DNA of 64,000 bases from Pseudevernia furfuracea (taxonomy: Eukaryota > Ascomycota > Lecanoromycetes > Lecanorales > Parmeliaceae), in assembly GCA_022315425.1 (NCBI GenBank), contig JAIUPT010000053.1, positions 43,327 to 107,326 of the forward strand. Reading direction: 5' to 3'. The position numbers and the translations under genes were made by a program. Each line of letters starts with the position of its first letter. Position 1 is the first letter of the stretch. The notes beneath the pieces are model-generated. The model saw nothing but the letters and a program-made list of their open reading frames with translations. It searched no databases and was not told the DNA's origin. Shown piece after piece: positions 1 to 10,458 of this stretch.

Positions 1-1578
1 GACACCTCTACATCTGAAGTAGCATTGCATGACCATTGCTGACACTGCGCAACTCTGTGTGAAGTCTGCACGAGGCATGAGTCACAGCTGTGAGTATCCA
101 TTCTGGAAGAAGTCCTCCGCTGGATTCAAGCTTGGCTTGGTGGTGACCATGTGGTATTATTAGTATTATTATATTATCATTTTTATTATCATTTTTTATA
201 TATTATTATTGTTGTTATTATTGTTGTTATTGTTATTATAATTATAATTATCATTGTTATGTGGTTGGTCAGGGTCCTGTAGACAAAATACAGCTAAGCA
301 ATGCGATCTGTACAAACACTGTTTGCTGTTCGTACACACTGCTTTGTACAAACAGCAAAAAGGACTAACTAGGTCTGAACCCATGTGCAAAATTGGGGTT
401 CACAAAGCTGTGAAACAAAGGCAATCAGCTGTGTTGCATGTCTCGCCACAGTAAGTTTGCATGGTGTCGTGCAAAGGTTGGCATGATATGGTTGAGTCTG
501 ATTGAGGATGCATCAATGTGCTGTGATGTTGGTGTTCTGATTGCCAAATCAGGACCTCAACAGGAGCTGATGTACGCCCTGATCCTGTGGGAAGACACGT
601 CTCGATGGCGAATGATGAACTTGCAAAATCACCTTTAGCAACAACAACAAAGCTTCCGAAACCAATGGAAAAAACCAATGGAAAAAGGAAGAGTGCGACT
701 GGCATGGGACTCACCGAACAGAACATGCACTCCGTGCGCAGCATCACCCTGACAGCAGCAGGCCACATGGTGGTTCTCCAGCGGTGATATGTCGTTGTAC
801 ATCACCGCCAACGGGTGCAACGACTTGATCAGGTAGTCGTGTTCACCCTAGGTGCTCAAGTCATGGACCAGAGCTGCATAGTAGGTAGCGCAGATCTGAA
901 TGTCTGTCATGACCTTTGCAACCTCGCCTTGGTGCATTAGCATGTGTGTCATTTGCACCACTGAGGCCACATGGATGCTGCAGACATGACAGCATTGTCA
1001 GATGCATATGGAGAGAAATGCTGTTCGAGATCCCATCATGCCACATTCAGCATGTGGGACCACTAAGACCAGGCAGATACTGCAGACATGTCAGCAGTGT
1101 TTCAGCTGGGGTTGCGATCCTGCCATGGCACAGCAAGCATGTGAGTCACGTGCACAGCAGCATGTGAGACATGTGTACCACTGACGCCATGTGGATGCTG
1201 CAACGGAAGTTGGTCTGGCTCACCGTCTTCATGGCTTTGGCTAGACAGGTCGGCAGGCACACATGGCACTAGAACATCCAGGGCAGGCAAGTCTTACTTA
1301 GACTTGTTTTGACCTACTGTATTACACATTTGTGCAATGACACATGGACTTGATGACTGTCACATTCAGGGACAGACTCACGCACAATCATTGACGCCAT
1401 GTAAGTTGATGCCGGCGAACAGACAGACAGACAGCCATGAGAGAGACACACACACACACACACACCAGACAGAATGTTGGCACAGAAGCATCCAGGACAA
1501 AGGAGCAGGCAGCCACGCAGTCCCAGACATCTGGGATCTGTGAGCAGTCTTGCATTGCAGGCACTGCTGCGCATGATT

Positions 1579-1619
<41 letters not shown>

Positions 1620-4600
1620 CACACACACCACACACACACACACGGCTGTCTTATCCTCCCGCCCAGTAGCTAACAAGCTGGGTCTTGTACAAGCCAGCAA
1701 CAAAGGCATAGCTTTGCTCGTTTTTGCATGTACTGTTGTGATACGGATGTTTGAGGTCGATAGCCTTTCTCAATCAGCGCATCAAAGGTGGCCAGCTTCA
1801 TCTCATCCATGCCAATTTCTCGCGACACCAATCTCTGAAAGAGTAGAAGCTCAGGAGCGACAGTGCATGCCCCCTCAGCTTGCTCTGAGAACGTAAATGT
1901 CAAACTGCCAGTTTGTGTCTGCATCCTGCGCCCATTGCCACATTAGTCATGGCTCAGTGTGTATATGCTGCATGACACATGTCAGCCAGTGCAGTGGCAG
2001 TGTCAGCAAAGTTCTGAAAGGCTGAATGTCATCAGCCTTCACACAGTCTCCATTGCAGTGCTACTTGGACAAAATACAGAAATGCATCATCTTGTCAAAC
2101 ACCAGCATCAGCTGACTTGGACGTGCTTTGCTGACTCAGACGCGCTTGCTGACTCAGACGCGCTTTGCTGACTCAGCCAGACTCTGAGATGTTTGGTCAT
2201 ATTAGTTTGTTGCAGCAAGGCAGCAGGCACCTCAGGCATCTTTGCAACTTGGTTTAGCTGCATGAGTGACATACTGACATTACAATGACCTCAGGCATCC
2301 TTGCAACTTGGTTTAGCTGCATGAGTGACATTTTGACATTGCAAATGACCTCCTAATGAGTACACCGCGCACATTGCCAAACGGTCCCAAATTAGGGGCC
2401 CAACCAGCAGAGAGGCAGCTGCTGTAGAGAGACTGTTTTATGTGTGTTTACTACATCTGCATTAAGTTGTGTCGAGACAAGTGTTGAGACGAGTGCATGG
2501 GCAACACGTCAATCTGGCACTGTGCAGATGCATACCTGCAACATGCGCCCATAAACCCATGAGCAGGCCCATACCAGCAACATGCGTACCCTAAACCCAT
2601 GTGCAGAGCATACCTGTAACATGCGTTCCAGCTGAGGTGGTGACACTGGCTGAGATGGAGGCTCGCTGATGAGCACCTGCTGACCACCGGTCTGTGCCCT
2701 TCAGCATGCTGGTCTGCCTAGAGAGGGACTTGGGAGATGGCTTGCTGCTGCCTCTGGGTCTGGGTTTTTGCCCTCCTGAAGCTGCAGGGCCCTGCAGAAC
2801 ACATGGACACATGGACCAGACCTTCATTCACGTCAATCATTTAGTCATCCATACACTCACTCATCCCCTCCTCTGGGTCTGGGTTTTGTGCCCTCCTGAA
2901 AGCTGCAGGGCCCTAGAGACAGACAGACAAACGGACATATACAGACAGACAGACCTTCTGTCATTCAATCCCTAGCCCATCCCTTCATTCATTCACCCAT
3001 CCATGCATTCACTCACTCACTGATTGACTCACACCTTCCATTCTTCCTTGTGGGATATCTCAGATACGTACAGGGCGCTATAGATCAGTGCAATGCGTTG
3101 AAAAACCGCGAGTAAGCTCTGGGGCTCTGCCACCAATCAGGAGGCACATCACGCTTGATCATATGACAAACAGCTGCTGCAACACTCGGCAGCATTTGCA
3201 GCTTGATTAGGTCAAGAATTGCAAGATGTCACTTCCCACTGCCCAGCCAGTTGCCAGTTGGACATTGCAGAGCTGTGTGTACATCAGCCACAGGGACTGG
3301 CAAAGCATCCTGACAAGTAAGGAGTGTCTCATTGAAGACAAACTTGTGGCAGCTTCATTGGCGGCCAATGAAGCTGCCACATGCATTGTGGAGTTGCCAC
3401 ACCTTTTATACACCATCTGCTGCAGGGGCAGACAAGCAGCAATCTAAGGAAACACAAGACAGCATTTCTCAGGCCCAACTTGCAGCAAGGTGAGACGTCA
3501 GAGGACACCGCGACAAGTTGCAATGAATGACTGACAGCCAACAGAAGAGACATAAGCTGCCCAGTCAATGATCAGGCAAAAATCTGAGTGCAGCAGCAGC
3601 ACACCGTGAGCAGCTGCAGCATGGACATGCCCACTTCCGTGTCCATGCTACTCTTCTTCAGCAGTTGAGACTCCAGGCCCACAGGCTGCCTCAGGTCTGT
3701 GTTGGACTCTGTGAGAACGTGGTAGATGTCCAGAGCAGACTGCACTGAGGGCTCCTCACCCTGGGGGGGCACATACAGTAATATAACAATAACAATAACA
3801 ATGACAATAAAAACAATAAGGATGCAATAATAATAATAACAATAATGATGATGACAACAATGATGATAATGATGATGATGATATTAGTAATGATTGATTT
3901 AGTGATTTAGTGTTATGGTTAAAAACGCTTTTCAGCTCGTGCTGTGCTAGCTACGTGTCAGGACAAGGGTTGACTCTCCAGAGCAGCCTGTCTACAAATA
4001 CAGTGACTGGTGATGCAGCAATGACACAGCTTGGTTTGATCATTTTTGGACAGAACCCAAGGGTTTTCCAAAAGCCTTTTGAGAATGAGAAAGTGTATAT
4101 GTTTAATGACAGGGCTGGCTGCACACATTCATTCAGGCAACTGTCTTTCCTAACGTCAAGAATGTATAGCCCTGAATTCCTATTTGAACATGCCTTCACT
4201 GTTGACCATAGAGCTGGCAGATGCAAGGTGGGTACAAAGCATTATTGCATCTAACATGGACTGTAGACATGGATTCCAGGGCACCTGATACTCATAGAAT
4301 AATCACATACAGGACAATGTTGTAAATCTTGCAACTAAAAAAGTGTGTGAAATGTCATTTGACAGCATCTAGCTGCTGAAGGCCATCAACAAAGATCATC
4401 AGGCAGAGGGAGGGTATTGGCACTGCCATGCTGCCATGACAACCGCAGTAGCAGCATGCAGGAAAGTTTCAGCACACATGTTTGGACAGACAGCAGCAAT
4501 GCCATTCTGCCATGAAACTGCAGTGACAACATGCCTGAAGATGGGTGTCATGTCAGCACACATGATAGACAGACAGCAACAACAGCAGCATACCGCAATG

Positions 4601-7600
4601 AAAGCATGCAGGAAGTTGAGGGTCTTGTCAATGGGGGTGTCAGCGTCGATGTGGCTCTTGGGGATGAACTTGTCATGGATCACAGCCTCCAGGCGCTGAG
4701 CCAGGTTGCGAGCCTCCTGCTGAAGGGCGTCCTTCTCCCTCTGAATGGCAGCCGTCTGCCTTTCCAGCTGGATCCTGTTCTGCTCCAGGTCCTGGTTTGC
4801 CCTGCACCAAAAAGCATGCATCAATTACACTTTCCAGTAATTTATTTATATTATTATTATTATCATCACCGTTGTTAACATTGTTATTAATATTCTCAAT
4901 AATGTTATTACTGTTGTTGTTTTTGTTTGTTATGGTGATGACCGATTGTTATTATTTTCATGAGTATTATTGTCATCATTATCATCATATGATTAATGCA
5001 TGTGCCTGTGCTGCTGCGTGAAGTCACATATCACACACAAAAGCTTGCTTGGTGTTCTGATGCCAGCATCCAGCAACTGTACATATGCTTGCTGACAGTG
5101 TTGAATTGACCAGATGCACAGGGGAGCATCCCTGTACAGTCTACTGACACAACAGTCCCCAAACCCGGTCGCCCTGGGTCTACTTTCCAATGATGTGTGC
5201 TGTGTGACTGTCAACAAAAGTGAAGCAGCTGGTCGCACCGAAAGTCTTACTTTCAATGATATTGTGCTGCGTGACTTTCATCAAGTTTGAAGCGTCAGAT
5301 TTCACCTTTGCAGGGCTTCGTGGCGCTGCGCCAGCTGCAGCTCCATGCGCTTCTGCTGTGTGATGTTGTGCACGATGACACAGCACTGCAGGCTTGCCCG
5401 TGATGGGGTCCTGCAGCAGCAGGATCACACGGGTGGCTAAAGCACGGGCGCTGTTGCCCTCTGTGCAAAGAGGTGTGTGGTCACAGACGCCATGATGCAC
5501 AGACGCCATGACCAAGCTGCAAATGCGGCAAAGCTGCAGTGATGGCTAGCTCTGATGACAACAACAGCAACAATAATCAAAAACGCTTTTCAGCTCAAGC
5601 TGGGCTAGGTACATGCAGGACAAGTCTTGTCTATCCAAAGCATCCTGTCTTGTGCAAGCCTACTGATATGACAACGGCTAGCACTGGCATGGTAACATGG
5701 CGACTGCAGGTGTTGACTCAGGATGCTGAGCTGGAGTGGTGATCAGCCCTGGCATGGGACCGGGGGGGAGGGGGATGCAGATCAGCTGCTTTCTTAGCCT
5801 GAAGAGGGCCAGACCCAGTCCAGACTGATGCGCAGCCAAAACAAGTTGCTGTCTTTGTCTGAGACAGCATTGTGGGTATGGGATGATCAGTGGAGGCTTT
5901 TTCATTATACTGCAGGAGGTTTGGGAGCAGCTCAAGGCAACGGTAGCATGCAAGGCTGAGGGACATGAATAAAGGCAAACAGAAAGGCTCGCAAGCAATA
6001 TGGATAGAGACAAACTGAAAGGCTCACAGGGAAATAGACAAAGGCAGAAAGGCTCGTAATGGACACAGACAGAGGCCTATTGAAAGGCAACAACAACAAA
6101 TACTGAAAGGCTTGCAGGGAGTAGGTAAAGGCAAATTGAGAGGCTCACAGGGACCTAGACAAAGGCAGGCTGAAAGGCTTGCAGGGACATAGACTCAGGC
6201 AAACTGAAAGCTTACAGTCATAGGCCCACATCTCCATCATTGACCACTTCAGCTCGCCTGTCTTGTTGCTGATGCGAGGAATGGGGTGCCGATACGACTC
6301 CAACCCAAGCTTGGAAACACGCCTTCATGTGCCTTCTCATACGCTGCAAGTTCCTCTGCCTGCCCACCTACAAAGGCAGGCTATCATAGCTCAGCAAGCT
6401 ATGCTCACACCATTCGGCAGCAAAATAAGGGGGAAAAACTTATGCTTTTCAGCAATCATAACACTAAGCCTCCTAAGGCGCCGATTCTGCAGCAAATAGG
6501 CACAGCTCCTATGTCCATGATGACAGAGAAAACTTCTATGTGCAGTATAGCAGCCCAAGAAAAGCTGGGCACGCACTCCTTGCGCTGCTCAATGGCTGCC
6601 AAGCACATGCATGCAATGGCATTTAGAGTGAGATAGATACACATAGAAATGTTTGACTCTGAAAAGGTAATGTTGACTTGCCAGCTGGCATTTGCAGGAG
6701 CAGCGTCAGCATACAGACACAGACACACACATGCTTGGAATGAGTCATGGACCAGGCTCTGCTATGCAGCAGTGGCAGTGCATTGAGAATGTGCTGACAG
6801 CATGGTGGCATGAGAATGGAATGTGCAAAACTGTCTGATGTTGCTGAGGCTGAGGGCTGAGTGCCGAGTACTGAGTGCTGCAGGTTGCAGCTGTTAGAGT
6901 TTAGAGCCAAGCAGGGTGCTTACCAGCACAGCAGCCTCCCACAAACAGATCCTTCAGGTGAAAGCTGTCGGACTCTGCAAGAAGACACAGCAGTTCATTG
7001 CGCTGCCTTAACTCATCATCATGGCATTGCAGGTTAGTGCTTGAAGCCTTTCAAAGACCATCTTGAAATGCAGCGCTGACCTACATGCAGAACAAAAGTC
7101 GCATGCCTTGATGTACGCCAAGCGCTCTGCAGTACCCTGTGCAAGCTGGGGTCTCAGAGGTGAATGGTAAACTGCATCAGACAAACGCAGCACAAGAGTG
7201 ACTTGGCCTAATGATACCCAGGGTGGAATCAAGTGAAGCAGCAAAGTACATCAGGCCTTCAGTATGGTAACATTTTTATTTGTAGTTTCTGAGGTATTGG
7301 TTTTTCCCTAGCTTTGTTCTGGGCCTTTCCAGGCAAATTCAAGACATGAATCTGTTGCTGACCATGTAGCAGGAAGTCCATCCTTGTATGACGGCCAAGG
7401 ACAATGCATAGAGCTTATAGCATGATGTAGCCCATCCTTGCATGACGGCCAAGGACAATGCATAGAGCTTATAGCATGATGTAGCCCATCCTTGTATGAC
7501 GGCCAAGGACAGTGCATGGAGCATATAGCATGATGTAGCCCATCCTTGCATGACGGCCAAGGACAATGCATAGAGCTTATAGCATGATGTAGCCCGTCTT

Positions 7601-8484
7601 TGCATGACGGCCAAGGACAGTGCACAGAGTAAGTCTCACCTATGCAGTCAGGCCCATACTTCCTCAGGGCAGCCTGGTTTGCGTTCAGCAGAATGCCATC
7701 CTCAGCAAACAAGAGAGCAAACAAGGAGGTGCGCTTCTGCATGGCTGACAATCGGATCAGAGCCTTGTCATGATCTGTCCTGATCTGGCACATGACAGCT
7801 GTCACACAGTAATCCTTCAGCCTCAGCTTGATTGGCTGCAAGCAGTACACATACCTTGTTAGTTTGGTTGGCTACATGCAGCACACAGACCCTGTTAATT
7901 TGCTTGGCTGCATGCAAAACACAGATACATTCAGTTTGTGAGCCCCCCAGAGGATCACTGGGGAAGGTTCCAGCTGTAGTGAAATGAATGTTTGGGCTGC
8001 CACGGCAGTCAAAACCTTGCAGCTGCAGGGGCATGATGCCATTTCTGAGAACAGATGAAAGGTAGCAGTGGACCGGGAGGGTCAGAAGCAAAACTTTACT
8101 GTTCTTGTGAGTTCGACTGGCCAAGTGGTTCAATCAACCAAAGAGGTCAGAGGGCATCATGCAACAACACATACCCAAGGCAGTTTTTCCCCATGCAAAC
8201 AGCTGCAGCCAGTTCCAGTGATTGCGCACGTTGCTGATTGTAACAGCTGAGGATGCATGGCAGTGATGCAAGCAAGAGCAATATTGAACACATTTATACC
8301 CCAGCACACATTGCAGCAAAGTCATTCCCTTTGCAGCTATGTGCTTTGATGCATGTTATAGCATTGTGGTGGAGCATTAGATTACCTTACATTTGACCGT
8401 TGCAGTCAGATCCAGATTGGAGACGTCAAAAATTGGCTGCATCACATCATGGAATTGCAACCAGCCATTCTCGTGCTTGTTCTC
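1..8484 (-). CDS. PAS-domain 3',5'-cyclic nucleotide phosphodiesterase, partial (3' end off the window)
   Basis: Predicted cytosolic enzyme hydrolysing cAMP/cGMP, with sensory PAS domains in front of a class I PDE domain. Exons seen, N to C: 8391-8484; about 7940-8046; about 7632-7835 (PAS start, FALLFAEDGILLNANQAAL); 6921-6976; about 6230-6356 (ISNKTGELKWSMMEMW); about 5303-5455 (QDPITGKPAVL then VHNITQQKRMELQLA); 4594-4801 (coiled coil, then DTPIDKTLNFL); about 3600-3765; about 3050-3125; about 2640-2800 (Ser/Pro linker); 1734-1834 (IEKGYR then HPYHNS, first metal ligand region); about 561-900 (LVHDL, then HDYLIKSLHPLAVMYND and SPLENHHVA). The YND-x-SPLENHH block and GY-xx-PYHN are hallmarks of the PDEase I family. 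A further exon near 60-140 may hold AEDFFQNG. The start is not resolved. Reading frame breaks occur inside conserved motifs near 6310, 5385, 1760, 840-875 and 735, so this is either a decayed copy or indel-rich sequence. PDE identity is firm; substrate is unknown. Confidence 0.87.
150..246. repeat. ATT-rich trinucleotide array
   Basis: AT-rich run of ATT/ATTATT units in an intron of the PDE gene; similar arrays occur at 3778-3900, 4845-4995 and 56450-56530, several beside the palindromic repeat family. Confidence 0.8.
1441..1643. repeat. (CA)n microsatellites
   Basis: Two CA-dinucleotide arrays, 1446-1466 and 1580-1643, within a PDE intron. They create spurious Thr/His and Val/Cys ORFs on the two strands. 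Confidence 0.9.
2108..2170. repeat. 18-bp tandem repeat
   Basis: Three to four units of TGCTGACTCAGACGCGCT in a PDE intron. Confidence 0.75.
2229..2350. repeat. Two tandem copies of about 60 bp
   Basis: CTCAGGCATC...GGTTTAGCTGCATGAGTGACAT occurs twice, starting at 2231 and 2291, nearly identical; PDE intron. Confidence 0.8.
3778..3985. repeat. Palindromic intron repeat, copy 1
   Basis: AATAAT/ATGATG array followed by CGCTTTTCAGCTCGTGCTG, GCTAG and CAGGACAAG. Same layout as the copy at 5.56 kb. Degenerate palindrome. Confidence 0.6.
5560..5645. repeat. Palindromic intron repeat, copy 2
   Basis: AACAACAGC-type array then CGCTTTTCAGCTCAAGCTG, GGCTAGGTAC and GCAGGACAAG; PDE intron. Confidence 0.65.
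5940..6215. repeat. Minisatellite of about 30 bp
   Basis: About nine diverged units of GAAAGGCTCACAGGGACATA plus GACAAAGGCA, in the intron just before the PAS exon ending near 6230. Confidence 0.85.
7367..7626. repeat. 57-bp tandem array, five units
   Basis: Units of 57 bp containing CATCCTTGCATGACGGCCAA. The length is a multiple of three and the minus frame stays open through the array, contiguous with the PAS exon; a GT donor at the exon edge suggests it is intronic. Confidence 0.9.
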
Positions 8485-10458
8485 CTGCCAAAAGGAACAC
8501 TTTGTTTGTGGCATAGACGCGAGACACAATCACAGGCAAGGAAGCGCATAGGCGTGTGTGCACTTTCCTGAAAGGGGTGATAGCAAAACATGCACAAACG
8601 ACTCAAGCAAAACAGTTTGCATCAAACACATGTGGTTGTGTCTCATACCCTTATGCTTCTGGTCCAATCATACCACTGGCGCCGCTTTTCAGCTGACATG
8701 TGTGCCAGGACCTCTCCATAGTCATCTGATGTGCGTGGAGTGCCAACCTCAGTAGAGCATTCCTATGTTGTGAAACAGCAACCTGTATGTATCTTAGGGT
8801 ACCGTTGTGTACTGCGTGTAACAAACGATGTTTCAGTCACACTGGGCAAGTGCAACAGGTTTGCTGCAACACTTTGAGGCAAGAGTACGCAGTAAGGTGA
8901 CTGTGATGGAGTTTTTGGTATTTGGCCAGACTGGCAGATGTACTGGCGTCCCACCTACGAGGGTCAGCAGCAGTCCCTGGCAGGAAGATTACGAGTGGTT
9001 TGTCCATGGTATGGAGAATATTCAGCTCATTCCATAATCCAGACTCTATCGAACACGTTTCGTGCAGCATAGCCATGATGCAGCTGAACCCAAGTGGAGC
9101 ACCGAGTATGGTGTACACTTGCACAATGCGATGGGACAACCCAGGATCAGCCAACACTGCGACACCGAATTAGCGACTTGCAAGGTAATCGTAAGGTTTG
9201 CAAGGGCACGACTTCCAGGGTAAATGTCAGCTAAGCAAGATCAGTGCTTCTGAAAGCTGGCGACTGAACTCGAGCGTCTCATTGCAAAGTGCTGGATCAT
9301 GACTCGTAAAGGACCATCTGTGCGACACCGCATTTATGGGTGAGGCACTCTAATCAACGTATTAGTCGTGTCTGACATAGTCTCGCAAACAGTCGAGATC
9401 ATTGATCGGATGATCGCGATTCTGATTCTACCGGAAAGATCCACGAAACATACTAAAGCGATCATCTTGCGGATGTGATCTTGTTCAACTGGTAAGACTA
9501 CCTCAGGTAAAGCCCTTTATCTAAAACCGGAAGCTGGCGTCAGCCTGTACATTGTGGACTTTGGTGTTAAGAGATGATTCAACGACAGATGTGATGATGT
9601 GTGATGATGCCACAAATGTGCGTGATGGATGCAGCACGTCTGGCTGGACACGAACTGCCGAAAAAGTCACGAATGAGTTATTGTCACAGGAACCGATTGA
9701 CACAGAGCCCGCTGATTATCAGAGGACCTCGTATGAATGACCATAGGACGCTGGCGCTGAGTGGTTATGCTATCAAATGCCAGTAGTCCTAAGTTGTATC
9801 TGTACGCATATGGTGCTACGATGGCAGAGGGAGCACCATCCAAGGGGAAACACCACTGGACTGGCAAAAAGATCACAACAGCCATGTGTCAGCGCGCGAG
9901 CAACACCTCTGAGCATGCATAAGCATTGATCAGTACTATGATAGAATAATCCCAGCTGAGCTGGCCCGCACATACACACAGCTCAACTCTCAGCTTGGAG
10001 ACGTGCAAAACGTTGTGAAGTTGCACTTGCATGGAACAATAATGAAACCAGACTAGCTCTGCCGCTGTCAATAGGCGCAGAAGCAACAATTGCAGTTACA
10101 CACAGACCATGGCAGTTGAAAGCTTGACCACGAGCTGTGAATCTCAGCAAAAGCTGGGATGTCGAGTCTTTTAAGCTCCAGATAGCTCACAGGGCCAAAG
10201 GGAATAAGATTTTTCCAGCGACATGCCAATGGTGCCAAACATCCAGCAATGATGCTGAAAAACGTTGCATGATAGATGCAGTTGCACTGGCAAGCATATT
10301 GCCATTACTTTGGTTGCTAGCGTATGGCTACACATTGCTCCAGAGGCTCTTGGTACGATCGCTGAAAAGCAAAAACTTTTCTTTTTCTCTTCTTTCTATG
10401 GCTACGCGTCTTGTGCAGCTTTGCAGGACAACAGCAAATACCCAACACGGTATCAGAT
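8485..10458. other. Gene-poor stretch between the PDE and FHA-TPR genes
   Basis: Contains short ORFs only. From about 9150 to 10130 the base texture resembles the presumed promoter regions elsewhere (fewer TGCA tandem repeats, more CG), so it may hold the 5' end and promoter of the PDE gene. A fragment at 8687-8720 resembles the flank of the palindromic repeat family (CTTTTCAGCTGACATGT). Confidence 0.35.

Noticed and set aside
1437..1896. Thr/His- and Cys/Val-rich ORFs on both strands
   Set aside because: Products of the CA microsatellites.
7367..7626. Possible CRISPR-like array
   Set aside because: Units are contiguous with no unique spacers, in a eukaryotic intron; a plain minisatellite.
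8837..9157. 106-codon minus ORF near 9 kb
   Set aside because: No splice context, motif or neighbouring exon; could be 5' sequence of the PDE gene but not supportable.
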